Shown here piece after piece: positions 44,085 to 52,097 of a stretch of DNA of 64,000 bases. The position numbers and the translations under genes were made by a program. The DNA comes from a bacterium (GTDB taxonomy: Bacteria > Vulcanimicrobiota > JABDET01), in assembly GCA_021817145.1 (NCBI GenBank), contig JAKAVV010000009.1, positions 1 through 64,000 on the forward strand. The letters run 5' to 3'. The notes below the pieces were generated by a model. It was not told where the DNA came from, did no database searches, and was given only the letters and a program-made list of their open reading frames with translations. Each line of letters starts with the position of its first letter. Within the stretch, counting starts at the first letter, position 1.

Positions 44085-45623
44085 TCAGGTGGTTTTCTTA
44101 AGGGCAGGGGACAGTTCATCTAAAAAGAATTGGTTAAATTCTTTAATGGCTGTTTCCATCTGCTTTAAGATGGTATCATCCATTTGTTTTTTCTCTCTGA
44201 TGCCGCTTAAAATTTCGGGATGGGATGAATCCACAAAACGGAAAAACTCTTTTTCGAATTTTCGGATATCTGAGACCGGTATTTCTTTCAAATGTCCTGA
44301 AATTCCAAGATACAGGATCACAACCTGTTTTTCAAGGGGCATGGGTTCGAATTGGTTCTGTTTTAAAAGTTCCATCAATCTTTCCCCCTGGGCAAGCTGA
44401 TCTTGCGTGGTTTTATCCAGGTCGCTCGCAAATTTAGAAAAAGCGGCAAGATCTCGATATTGGGCAAGGGTTAATCTCAGCAGTCCTGCCACCTGCTTCA
44501 TAGCTTTTGTTTGAGCGGCTCCGCCAACTCGGGAAACAGATAACCCCACATCAACCGCAGGTCTGAACCCTTGATAAAACAAAGCGGTATCTAGATAAAT
44601 CTGTCCATCTGTGATGGAAATGACATTGGTTGGAATGTAAGCCGAAACATCTCCTGCCTGTGTCTCAATAATAGGAAGACTGGTCATAGACCCTCCCCCG
44701 AGCTGATTGTTCAGTTTAGCTCCTCTTTCCAGAAGTCGTGAATGCAAATAAAACACATCTCCAGGATAAGCTTCTCTTCCAGGAGGTCTTCGAACCAGTA
44801 GAGACAACTCTCGATAAGCTTTTGCGTGTTTTGAGAGATCATCGTAAACAATCAAAACATCTTTTCCATTGTACATGAACTCTTCCCCAACAGCGCATCC
44901 GCAGTAAGGGGCAAGATAAAGGTAAGTGGGAGGATCATTGGCAGAAGCCACCACAACCACCGAATATTTCATGGAATCATAACGATTTAAGGTGTCAATA
45001 ACAGACGCGACAGTTGAAGTTTTCTGTCCTATGGCAACATAGATGCAGATAACATTTTGGTCTTTTTGATTTAAAATCGTATCTAAAGCGATCGCCGTTT
45101 TTCCTGTTTGCCTATCCCCAATAATCAATTCTCTCTGTCCTCTCCCAATCGGAATCATGGCATCAATGGCTTTTAATCCTGTTTGCAAAGGGGTTTTAAC
45201 AGGCTGACGATCCACCACTCCAGGGGCAAGAGATTCAACTGGTCTGAATTTTGTGGAGGCAATAGGCCCTTTCCCGTCCAGAGGTCTTCCAAGGGGATCA
45301 ATAACTCTTCCGATTAACCCATCCCCAACAGGGACTTGCACAATTTTTCCTGTCCTTTTAACCTGGTCTCCTTCTTTAATCTCTCTGTCAGAACCTAAAA
45401 TAACAGCCACAACATTGTCTTCTTCAAGGTTAAAAGCAATTCCATAGATATCCCCAGGAAACTCCAGAAGTTCTCCTGCTCTAGCGTTTTTTAACCCGTA
45501 AATTCTTGCAATATTGTCTCCAACCTGAATCACAGTTCCAATTTCTACTTCTTCTAGAACGGATTCATATTCTTCAATCTCCTTTTTCAGCAGATCGCTG
45601 ATCTCTTCAGGTCTTATTGCCAT
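44085..45623 (-). CDS. atpA: F1Fo ATP synthase subunit alpha
   Basis: A 512-residue non-catalytic nucleotide-binding subunit. The N-terminal [19 protein letters not shown]-loop [31 protein letters not shown] and the arginine-finger region around it are all present. AGGAGGAAACA-type ribosome site precedes the ATG. atpH and atpF are not upstream; the accessory island with its 51-bp repeat begins within 55 bp. So atpA-atpG form a detached pair. Confidence 0.97.
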   Translation of the reverse strand: MAIRPEEISDLLKKEIEEYESVLEEVEIGTVIQVGDNIARIYGLKNARAGELLEFPGDIYGIAFNLEEDNVVAVILGSDREIKEGDQVKRTGKIVQVPVGDGLIGRVIDPLGRPLDGKGPIASTKFRPVESLAPGVVDRQPVKTPLQTGLKAIDAMIPIGRGQRELIIGDRQTGKTAIALDTILNQKDQNVICIYVAIGQKTSTVASVIDTLNRYDSMKYSVVVVASANDPPTYLYLAPYCGCAVGEEFMYNGKDVLIVYDDLSKHAKAYRELSLLVRRPPGREAYPGDVFYLHSRLLERGAKLNNQLGGGSMTSLPIIETQAGDVSAYIPTNVISITDGQIYLDTALFYQGFRPAVDVGLSVSRVGGAAQTKAMKQVAGLLRLTLAQYRDLAAFSKFASDLDKTTQDQLAQGERLMELLKQNQFEPMPLEKQVVILYLGISGHLKEIPVSDIRKFEKEFFRFVDSSHPEILSGIREKKQMDDTILKQMETAIKEFNQFFLDELSPALKKTT

Positions 45624-45675
45624 TGTTTCCTCCGTATATTTAGAATGATTCTTAAACGATTCACCTTTAAATTTT

Positions 45676-45726
45676 ACATTTTCTGATATTAACCTTCTTG
45701 ACCCTTCTAAAACGGATATCTTGTTA
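45676..45726. repeat. 51-bp direct repeat, left copy (island boundary)
   Basis: It matches 50699-50749 with one difference (G versus T in AAAAC[G/T]GATATC). It lies 53 bp upstream of atpA, on the outer edge of an accessory region. It could be a duplicated insertion site or a promoter copied with the island. On the minus strand, TAATAT within it could be an atpA -10. Confidence 0.8.
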
Positions 45727-45826
45727 ATCAGGATAGGGTAAGTATTCTTTTGCGCGGTTGTAATTTTTGGGAGTGATCCTTATTTCAAGAATTTCCAAGG
45801 TAAAAATTGAATTTTCAAAGTTTAAG

Positions 45827-45855
45827 TTGACAGATGAGTTTAAGAAGGGTAAATA
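45827..45855 (+). promoter_or_regulatory. Sigma-70 promoter of the AAA-TOPRIM operon
   Basis: TTGACA (45827-45832), 17-bp spacer, TAAATA (45850-45855). It lies 18 bp before the ATG, so the leader is short and holds the CGGAGGT ribosome site. Confidence 0.65.
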
Positions 45856-45873
45856 TATTGCGGAGGTAATTTG

Positions 45874-46944
45874 ATGAGCAGTGTAATCGCTGTTATTGCT
45901 GTGCGTGAGGCTGAAGATGATATGCGAATCCTTAAGGAGGCTTCAAAAGCAAAAGGACTGCGCGGCTATGATCATTCCATTCCCGTAATAAGCTCTGGAG
46001 ACAAGGTGTGGATTTGGGATTATAGACTGTCTCCCCAGGATCACCATGGTTATAAGATAGGCGTCGCTTTCCTCTGTAAGTCTCATGAAAATTATAAGGA
46101 AATTTTATCCTTGATTGGAAACCGAGAGCATGTTTTTGCAACCTCTATCTTTTCCTGGCCTCCTGATCATCTTCTTGAGATGAATACTAAGGATGCTCTG
46201 GATCTGCTAAATTTGAGTCCGCCCAGAGCTTCCTATGAAAGCAAGGAGAAAAAAGCAGTCTTTAGTTCTATAGAATTAGAGAATTTCCGTACACATGCAT
46301 TTGTGAAACTTTCTGATTTAGGTAGAATTAACGTGCTCCTTGGAAAAAACAATTCTGGCAAAACAGCATTCCTTGAAGCAATTTTTCTTCTTCTTACCGC
46401 TAACCCGAGGGAAGTTTTGATAAGCCTTAATGAGTTGAGAGGTTATTCTGCTGGAGCTGACGTATCTGAAATTTGGAATTCGGTTTTTTATAATTGGGAT
46501 TCCACAAAGAAAACGTATATTAGAGGCACTGAAATTCAAGGGGAAAGAGAATATATCTTGCAAATTGCCCCTCTAACAGGATCTCCGCAAATTCCCCTGA
46601 TGGGGGATGGAATGGTTAGAGTGTTATCCATTGCGCTTTCCCTAACTACTTCTACTGGTGGTGTTATGCTTCTTGATGAAGTTGAGAATGGCATCTATTA
46701 CGAAGTCATGCCAAAGATTTGGAAAATGATAGCAAATACAGCAAGAAAACTGAATGTGCAGTTGTTTGTGACAACTCACAGCGAGGAATGCATCCGCGCC
46801 GTTCATCAGGCATTAGAGGAACTTAAATTTCTTGATGATCTTCGGTTTTACAGATTTGAGTCATTAAAGGGAAATACGGGTGTAGTTTGTTATGACCCCA
46901 ATGAAATTAATGCAGCGCTTAAAGCAGACATTGAGGTAAGGTAA
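45874..46944 (+). CDS. AAA-family (OLD/ABC-like) ATPase of a defence-type pair
   Basis: A 356-residue protein; ATG 45874 has CGGAGGT 6 bp upstream. Residues 1 to about 125 are an N-terminal domain I do not recognise (DKVWIWDYRLSPQDHHGYK). Residues about 130-350 are an AAA_15/AAA_21 ATPase: IELENFRTHAFVKL, Walker A GKNNSGKTAFLEAI, PLMGDGMVRVLSIALSL, Walker B GVMLLDEVENG and TTHSEECIRA. It overlaps a TOPRIM gene by one base, the arrangement of OLD-like and PARIS-like anti-phage modules. Defence is inferred, not shown. The partner is destroyed by an IS. Confidence 0.8.
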   Translation: MSSVIAVIAVREAEDDMRILKEASKAKGLRGYDHSIPVISSGDKVWIWDYRLSPQDHHGYKIGVAFLCKSHENYKEILSLIGNREHVFATSIFSWPPDHLLEMNTKDALDLLNLSPPRASYESKEKKAVFSSIELENFRTHAFVKLSDLGRINVLLGKNNSGKTAFLEAIFLLLTANPREVLISLNELRGYSAGADVSEIWNSVFYNWDSTKKTYIRGTEIQGEREYILQIAPLTGSPQIPLMGDGMVRVLSIALSLTTSTGGVMLLDEVENGIYYEVMPKIWKMIANTARKLNVQLFVTTHSEECIRAVHQALEELKFLDDLRFYRFESLKGNTGVVCYDPNEINAALKADIEVR

Positions 46945-47024
46945 TGGCAAACAACTTAACACAAAACAAAGTGGTTTTAGTTGAGGGGAACCATGATCGA
47001 GATTTTTTTGAGGCATGGTGCAAA
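46944..47024 (+). pseudogene. TOPRIM-type (DUF3226/DUF4435-like) partner, 5-prime fragment interrupted by IS21
   Basis: The reading frame starts at ATG 46944, overlapping the ATPase stop, and gives VVLVEGNHDRDFFEAW, the first strand and Glu of a TOPRIM fold. After 27 codons it is interrupted by the IS at 47025. On the far side, 49406-49515 may hold remains of the same gene (ILPDWVSTSAAHR in one frame), but no long frame continues. The pair is therefore probably inactive. Confidence 0.7.
47019..47024. repeat. IS21 target-site duplication, left (TGCAAA)
   Basis: TGCAAA directly flanks the element here and again at 49400-49405, a 6-bp duplication within the 4-8 bp range of IS21 elements. Confidence 0.8.
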
Positions 47025-47129
47025 TGTAGGCGATCATCTAGAATTGACCCCTAACGATCGTTTAAATTTGACCCCCCTTTTTCTTTTCCTTTTTTCGGTC
47101 TCATCTTTATTTCAGAAGTCATCCTACTC

Positions 47130-47324
47130 TTAAAACCTCCTTTCTCCGCTTTCCAGGAAAGTTATTGGTTTCTTCTTTCTCCTCTGCGCCCTCTTATGGA
47201 CAGAACATTCACCTCCTTTCTTTAATTTGTCTTTCAGCCGATAACTGGACCCATGAATGACAAAAAGATGGACAGGATGAACTAGTCGATCAATAAGGAC
47301 GCTGGCTGCCGCTGTACTGGTTAG
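47130..47324 (-). pseudogene. istB: istB C-terminal remnant
   Basis: About 64 codons remain: AAASVLIDRLVHPVHLFVIH followed by GSSYRLKDKL, matching the end of the IstB transposition ATPase (DRL-H-ggSYRL). The P-loop region is lost at a junction near 47325. A basic tail (HKRAQRRKKKP) ends the frame. Confidence 0.75.
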
Positions 47325-47371
47325 GTGTGGGCAGCGGGCAGATCTCCTGCGTAAGGTGAGGGGTATCAATT

Positions 47372-48370
47372 TTGAAAAAATGTAAAAGAAGGATAAAATG
47401 GACTGGTGAAGAATTTACTCTTATGGCTAACCCAAAACCACACATCAATCTAGAACCACGAACTGAACCACCTTCACACATTAACCTGCAGTTAAAGCCA
47501 ACAGGAACAGAACTTAAACTCCAAACAGAGCCTAAGCCGCAAGTCAAATCCTTTCTTTTCTGCTCTAAAGGATCTCAAGACAACCCCTGCTCCCTTATGA
47601 AAAATGGAACCAAAAAGCGAAAACCTAAAGGATTAACCCCTTTTGACCCTGACACCATTCGCGTCCAGCGGTACTACTGCAGAACCCACCAACGCTTCTT
47701 CACTGAAATCCCTTCTTCTCTTCTGCCAAGAGTCCACTATACTGCCCCTGTTGTCACTTTTTCTCTGGATTATTTTATCTTCCCTAAATATTTAAAATAC
47801 CGCAGAACCAAACATCTCAGCCGTGGGCGTGCGTGGAGAAAAGAGCCGAAGATTCATTCCACTTCGAAGTTGAGAGACCAGATAATGAAGAATGAAGAGT
47901 TAAAGGAAGATCTGTTGAATCGGCTGGCTAAGCAGAGGGTCATGCAGGCAGAAATGCGGGAAGAAGGGCAGAGTAATTTGCAGGAGCAGCTGGAAAGGCA
48001 GAACAGTCTCGAGGGGCAGAGCAGTCAGAAGTTGGAAAGGCAGAGCAGTCAGGTGAGACAGAGCAGGCTCGAGAGTAAGAGGAGTCAGGTGCTGAAGGGG
48101 CAGAGCAAGCTGGAGAGGCAGAAGGAGCAGCTTCCTTCACTACCCCATCAGAGGACAATTCGCAGATGGATAAGAGTGCTTTCTGCTGGATGGGATCATC
48201 TGCATAAAACCGTGGCTCGCTATTTTGATAAATGGTGGAATCTTTTTTGGTATCGGACGAGAAGTGGGGTTTTTGATCTTTTTTCTCTGCAGTCTTTTCT
48301 GAATGGATTATCCTGGGAGGAGAAAAGGAGGGGATCCCCTTACTACTACGCTTTTGTTCGTTCCCCGTAA
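47372..48370 (+). CDS. Transposon-type zinc-ribbon/HTH protein with a Gln/Ser/Arg repeat insert
   Basis: A 332-residue ORF from TTG 47372 (GAGGGG upstream), opposite to istA/istB. Residues about 58-125 look like a zinc ribbon: FLFCSKGSQDNPC, later RVQRYYCRTHQRFF, then PRVHYTAPVV, in the style of DUF6431-like transposon-associated proteins. The part at about 190-258 is low complexity built from GQS, LERQ and SSQ repeats, probably expanded tandem DNA. The C-terminal HQRTIRRWIRVLSAGW looks like an HTH/recognition segment. Function unknown. It appears to be a second element nested in the IS21. Confidence 0.55.
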   Translation: MKKCKRRIKWTGEEFTLMANPKPHINLEPRTEPPSHINLQLKPTGTELKLQTEPKPQVKSFLFCSKGSQDNPCSLMKNGTKKRKPKGLTPFDPDTIRVQRYYCRTHQRFFTEIPSSLLPRVHYTAPVVTFSLDYFIFPKYLKYRRTKHLSRGRAWRKEPKIHSTSKLRDQIMKNEELKEDLLNRLAKQRVMQAEMREEGQSNLQEQLERQNSLEGQSSQKLERQSSQVRQSRLESKRSQVLKGQSKLERQKEQLPSLPHQRTIRRWIRVLSAGWDHLHKTVARYFDKWWNLFWYRTRSGVFDLFSLQSFLNGLSWEEKRRGSPYYYAFVRSP

Positions 48371-48764
48371 CAAATTATGTTTTTCTTTTTATGCTTCTCT
48401 TTCTTTCAAACCATTATTAATCTCTCTTAAGCAGTTATTTATTTTTTTCCCAATAGTTTTTTCATAATAATTTTTCTTAAACGATTCTCTTCTTTTTATA
48501 TAATTTTTCTCTAATTGTTTTCTCTTATTCATAATAATTTTCCATAATGATTATTTTTCTTAATTTTAAGATTTATTGTGAGATTTATTTCTTGAGATTT
48601 ATTTCTTTAAAGAGTTATTTTTGCTCAAGAAAGAGAATTGAAGAAGTATTTGTTTTAAGGGAATAATGGTTTGCTTTTTTCAAAGTTGATTGGTGAGTAG
48701 AGAGGATGGGTTGACCAGTCCATTTTGTTCGTAATTGTCAATTTTCGCGAACACGCCCCCCTTG
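48371..48764. other. Very AT-rich non-coding tract inside the IS
   Basis: About 390 bp, mostly T-rich on the plus strand between 48375 and 48650, with many short imperfect repeats such as CATAATAATTTT and GAGATTTATTTCTT (twice). No reading frame or RNA gene is recognised. Confidence 0.5.
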
Positions 48765-48908
48765 CTGTATGGAATGCGCGCTGTAAGGCAGAAAGAGGGT
48801 ATCCGGGATGATAAGGGGCTTAAGAATTTTCTTAGGCCCAAGGGCAGGATTTATTTTGTAGATGGGATGCATCTCAACACAATGCGATGTCTGCGCGCGA
48901 ATGGATAG
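48765..48908 (+). pseudogene. Fragment of an unidentified transposase-like gene
   Basis: One frame reads YGMRAVRQKEGIRDDKGLKN, then FLRPKGRIYFVDGMHLNTMR, ending at a stop at 48906-48908. VDGMHL could be an Asp of a DDE nuclease, but this is a guess. No start or longer frame is seen; it lies on the same strand as the zinc-ribbon ORF and may belong to the same nested element. Confidence 0.35.
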
Positions 48909-48949
48909 AGAAAATGGGTCAGCGATGGTTGAATTGTGAGAAAAAATAT

Positions 48950-49260
48950 TTAACGAAACTGCCGCTTCCTTCTTGACAATCTCTTGCGAAATCTTGACAA
49001 TCTATTGCGAAATGTAAAAGCGAATAGGCGTGCTTGAAATTCTTGAAGGTCAGAAACTTTTAAACCTCTTAAGAACTGTTCCTGGTTAAGAACTGTTCCT
49101 GGATCGTGAAAAGGGCGTTCCACTTTTCCTTTGGTTTGGGCTTGGTAAGGTTGACAAGCTGTGGGTTCAATCCCGCAGAATTTTAGAAAGTCATCTGTAT
49201 TTTTTTCTCCACCATTTCCTAAACGGCCTCAAGATACGGATCGATTTTTTTTTGGAACCT
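48950..49260 (-). pseudogene. istA: istA C-terminal remnant
   Basis: One open frame reads DDFLKFCGIEPTACQPYQAQ and then TKGKVERPFHDP, the typical end of the IS21 DDE integrase core. The tail contains FLRGLKVSDLQEFQARLFAF. The N-terminal HTH and first two catalytic Asp regions are missing. Two short tandem duplications (21 bp at 48972-49013; 17 bp at 49069-49102) lie in it. Confidence 0.75.
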
Positions 49261-49399
49261 TTGGCTTATGAAACTTAAGAGGTTCTAAATTTTGAATATA
49301 TTTCTTCTTTCATTCCTCCTTTCATAAGGAGGAAATTCGCTGTTAAGGGGGGGGCATTTTTTAATGATCGCAGGGGGTCAAATTTGACGATCTTCTACA

Positions 49400-49405
49400 T
49401 GCAAA
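49400..49405. repeat. IS21 target-site duplication, right (TGCAAA)
   Basis: It matches 47019-47024 exactly and marks the right edge of the IS. Confidence 0.8.
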
Positions 49406-49460
49406 ACAATAAACTGCCGCAGCCCCCTCAAGCATTTCAATTCATAGAGGGCCCTCCAAA

Positions 49461-49515
49461 AGCAGCCACTGCAATACTGCCAGACTGGGTCAGCACTTCA
49501 GCAGCTCATAGATGA
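49461..49515 (+). repeat. Duplicated segment A, copy 1
   Basis: AGCAGCCACTGCAATACTGC and the following 35 bp recur at 50758-50820, where a 9-bp insertion and one substitution are the only changes. In one frame it reads AATAILPDWVSTSAAHR then stop, so it is probably the 3-prime end of a former gene present twice. Confidence 0.75.
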
Positions 49516-49561
49516 GATGTAATGAAGAAAAGGTATTTCTAGAATTTTCAGATCTGTTATG

Positions 49562-49780
49562 TTATAGAAAGGGGAGGAAGGTTGTAACCACATTGACTGC
49601 TGCATGAGCGATGCCATTGATAATTAAATTTCTTCTCCATAGATAAAGAACACCTAGAAGCAGTCCTAAAAGAGTTGAAGGACTGTAATCGCATATCCTC
49701 TATAAATGCTTTCTTCTACAATACCGGCAAAAAGAGTCATGCCAATGACCATTGGAATCACTTAAGAATTATAATGGGGC
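49562..49780 (-). pseudogene. Decayed CPBP intramembrane protease
   Basis: On the minus strand VIGMTLFAGIVEESIYRGYA carries the EExxxR motif of CPBP proteases. Then, in a different frame, GLLLGVLYLWRRNLIINGIA and HAAVNVVTTFLPFL match the C-terminal catalytic His region. The 60 or so residues normally between them are missing and the frame is shifted, so it is a broken gene. Confidence 0.7.
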
Positions 49781-49809
49781 TGCCCAAGAGGGAATTGATG
49801 AGAAATTCA

Positions 49810-50046
49810 CTAAATCATTTTATCGAAGTGAATTCTAAACTGACGAGGTCCCAATACTTCCAAAATTCCTTTGTTAAGCCAATTCTGATGCCGCTCCTTA
49901 TCAGCCTGGATTAAAAACTCCCTTTCTTCCAGGTCTCTAGGTCTTCGTGAAATTTTTCTTTCCTTTATTTCAACGAGAATGTCCAAATTGCGGGCAATCA
50001 ATTCTCGCTTTTTTCTCATAAACTCTGAATAGGTATAAGTTTTCAT
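49810..50046 (-). CDS. Small charged protein downstream of the nucleotidyltransferase-like gene
   Basis: A 78-residue protein (MRKKRELIARNLDILVEIKE, later RRPRDLEEREFLIQADKERH) of no known family. Its ATG overlaps the stop of the upstream gene (50043-50046), so the two are translationally coupled. Size, charge and coupling recall small partners of nucleotidyltransferase toxin-antitoxin or defence modules, but there is no direct motif support. Confidence 0.6.
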   Translation of the reverse strand: MKTYTYSEFMRKKRELIARNLDILVEIKERKISRRPRDLEEREFLIQADKERHQNWLNKGILEVLGPRQFRIHFDKMI

Positions 50047-50624
50047 GATGTTTTTATCTCATTTTTTAACTTTTCCAAAGCTTGGGATGTTTTTTCCTCT
50101 AAAGCTCTCTTTTGAAGATAATTCCAGTCAAGGTCTTTTTGATAAAGAGCAAGGAGTTCTTTTGCCCATCTACCATCCTCGTCAGATTTCCAGTGTACAT
50201 AAGCATTAAGCCGATCTAAAATCATATCTTCTTGTCCAATAAAGTATATTCTACATTCTTCCAATTCAACACAATTCAAATGTTCCTCTTCTCCTTGAGT
50301 CAAAGAACTTCCAGGAATTTCAACGAAAAGATCAAGCTCAGAATGATGCCAGTATCTTCCTTTTTTTTGGAAGCCAGCAGTTTCAAGATAATCCCCTGGA
50401 AGATCTCGATTGGAGCATATCAGGTCAATGTCTCCTGTTGAATATCCTCCTGTGGTGTAAAATTCCACAGCCTGTCCTCCAGTAATAACAGGGCGAACCT
50501 TGTGAAATTCAAGAGCTTTTGTAAAATAAGCCATAAACTTCAATCTCCGCTCAAAAGGACTTTTAACCTTAAACAGTTCATTAACACGAACTTTCCATTC
50601 TGTTTTACGCTTTAGTTCATCCAT
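50043..50624 (-). CDS. Nucleotidyltransferase-fold protein (DUF6036/AbiEii-like)
   Basis: A 193-residue protein. VITGGQAVEFYTTGGYSTGD followed by IDLIC matches the GG...DxD motif of the Pol-beta/MNT nucleotidyltransferase superfamily. Later LDLFVEIPG supplies a third acidic residue and YFIGQEDMILDRLNAYVHWK is the conserved helix that follows in DUF6036-like proteins. It could modify a nucleic acid or protein with a nucleotide. Paired by ATGA with a small charged protein. It belongs to the accessory island between the 51-bp repeats. Confidence 0.75.
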   Translation of the reverse strand: MDELKRKTEWKVRVNELFKVKSPFERRLKFMAYFTKALEFHKVRPVITGGQAVEFYTTGGYSTGDIDLICSNRDLPGDYLETAGFQKKGRYWHHSELDLFVEIPGSSLTQGEEEHLNCVELEECRIYFIGQEDMILDRLNAYVHWKSDEDGRWAKELLALYQKDLDWNYLQKRALEEKTSQALEKLKNEIKTS

Positions 50625-50698
50625 TTTTTCAGCTCAATACTTTCTTTTCTTAAGAGAGTAAATTATTCTCTAAAGATGTCATTCCTGTTGTTTCTGAA

Positions 50699-50749
50699 CA
50701 TTTTCTGATATTAACCTTCTTGACCCTTCTAAAACTGATATCTTGTTAT
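50699..50749. repeat. 51-bp direct repeat, right copy (island boundary)
   Basis: Matches 45676-45726 with one substitution, in the same orientation. It ends 110 bp before the ackA ATG, so the 5-kb accessory region is neatly bracketed. Confidence 0.8.
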
Positions 50750-50757
50750 TACCTCAG

Positions 50758-50820
50758 GCAGCCACTGCAATACTGCCAGACGGGGTCAGCACTTCAGCAG
50801 CTTCGGCAGCTCATAGATGA
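50758..50820 (+). repeat. Duplicated segment A, copy 2
   Basis: Second copy of the 49461-49515 segment with an extra CTTCGGCAG-type 9-bp insertion. In frame it reads AATAILPDGVSTSAASAAHR then stop. It lies directly against the right 51-bp repeat and just before ackA. Confidence 0.75.
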
Positions 50821-50858
50821 AAGGAATTGAAGTGAAGTTCACTAAGTTATTGAGTTTG

Positions 50859-52097
50859 ATGGATGATGAACTTATTCTTGTTTTGAACAGCGGGTCTTCA
50901 AGCATTAAGTTTTCTGTTTTCAATAGCAGTGAATTTCTAAGTAGAGGCAAACCTTTAGATCGTTTTCTGAGAGGGGAAATTGAGCGGATTGGAGGAGATA
51001 ATCCGTCCTTCAGCTGCACAGAGGATCGTTCCCATGAATTTCATGCTTTCCCTTTAAATGTCTCGACTCACAGTGATGCCGCTGATTTTTTGATTCAGTG
51101 GATTGGACAGAAGTTTTCTTTTTCTTCTTTTTCAGGGGTAGGACATCGGGTTGTTCACGGAGGGGATAAGTATGCGGCTCCTGCTCTTGTTACTGCTGAA
51201 CTTTTAGAGGATCTGCGAAAATTCAGCGCTTTTGATCCGGATCACCTTCCCGCTGAAATCGCTGTGATGACAAAGATTCAAACCAATTTTCCTGACGCCA
51301 TTCAGGCAGCTTGTTTTGACACAGCGTTTCATCACGATCTTCCTCCTGTGGCAAAAATTTTACCAATTCCTCGGCATTATCAAAGGAGAGGAGTTAGAAA
51401 GTACGGGTTTCACGGGATTTCCTATGCTTTCCTTTTAGAGGAATTGAAAAGATTAGGTGGAGAGAAAGAGGCGGAGAGTCGGGTTGTTTTCGCTCATCTG
51501 GGCAGCGGTGCCAGTTTGGCAGCAGTGCATCATGGGGAATGTTTAGATACCAGTATGAGTTTTACTCCTGTTTCAGGGGTTCCAATGAGCACAAGATCAG
51601 GGGATTTAGATCCGGGTTTATTTTGGTATTTTATCAAAACTGAAGGGATGACCCCTTTAGAATTTAATCAGATGGTGAATACACAGTCAGGCCTTTTGGG
51701 GATTTCTGAAACAAGTTCTGATATCAAAGAGCTATTGGAATTCGAAAAAAAAGATCCGAGAGCAGAGGAAGCAGTGGCTTATTTCTGCTTCCAGGTTAAA
51801 AAATGGATCGGATCATTTGCAGCTGTTTTAGGTGGGATTGATACCCTTGTTTTTTCAGGAGGGATTGGAGAAAATGCGGCTGTTATCAGAGAGAGGATCT
51901 GCAGTCATTTAGAATTTTTAGGGATTCAATTGGATCCAGAATTCAATAGAAGAAATGCTCCAATTATCTCGGATCAGGGCAGCAGAGCAAGGGTCAGAGT
52001 CATAAAAACAGATGAAGAGGTTATGATTGCAAAGGACGTTTGTAAAGTTTTGAGAAAGTTAAAATCGCTGAAGAGGAGAAAAGGAGGAAGTACATGA
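50859..52097 (+). CDS. ackA: Acetate kinase
   Basis: About 412 residues starting [20 protein letters not shown], the usual N-terminus; an in-frame GTG at 50832 has a better ribosome site (AAAGGA) and would add 9 residues. [48 protein letters not shown] and [14 protein letters not shown] are all present. It converts acetyl-phosphate and ADP to acetate and ATP. It overlaps xfp by ATGA, so the pair works as the end of the phosphoketolase route. Confidence 0.95.
   Translation: MDDELILVLNSGSSSIKFSVFNSSEFLSRGKPLDRFLRGEIERIGGDNPSFSCTEDRSHEFHAFPLNVSTHSDAADFLIQWIGQKFSFSSFSGVGHRVVHGGDKYAAPALVTAELLEDLRKFSAFDPDHLPAEIAVMTKIQTNFPDAIQAACFDTAFHHDLPPVAKILPIPRHYQRRGVRKYGFHGISYAFLLEELKRLGGEKEAESRVVFAHLGSGASLAAVHHGECLDTSMSFTPVSGVPMSTRSGDLDPGLFWYFIKTEGMTPLEFNQMVNTQSGLLGISETSSDIKELLEFEKKDPRAEEAVAYFCFQVKKWIGSFAAVLGGIDTLVFSGGIGENAAVIRERICSHLEFLGIQLDPEFNRRNAPIISDQGSRARVRVIKTDEEVMIAKDVCKVLRKLKSLKRRKGGST

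Larger units (their letters stand above)
47025..49399 (-). mobile_element. Degraded IS21-family insertion sequence carrying a foreign ORF
   Basis: 2375 bp bounded by related inverted ends: TGTAGGCGATCATC at the left and TGTAGAAGATCGTC (reverse strand) at the right, each followed by TTGACCCC and GATC-containing sub-repeats. A 6-bp TGCAAA duplication flanks it. Both IS21 genes are recognisable on the minus strand but reduced: istA keeps only part of its C-terminal region and istB only its C-terminus. About 1.5 kb between them is unrelated DNA with a zinc-ribbon ORF and an AT-rich tract. It interrupts the TOPRIM gene and cannot transpose with its own enzymes. Confidence 0.85.

Noticed and set aside
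47290-47547. 85-codon minus-strand reading frame
   Set aside because: It spans the junction between the istB remnant and the zinc-ribbon ORF, antisense to the latter, with no family resemblance.
49675-49914. 79-codon plus-strand reading frame
   Set aside because: It is antisense to the CPBP remnant and the small charged gene and has no ribosome site.
45676-50749. Prophage or integrative element with attachment sites
   Set aside because: No integrase, capsid, terminase or conjugation genes are seen, and the 51-bp repeats do not overlap a tRNA.
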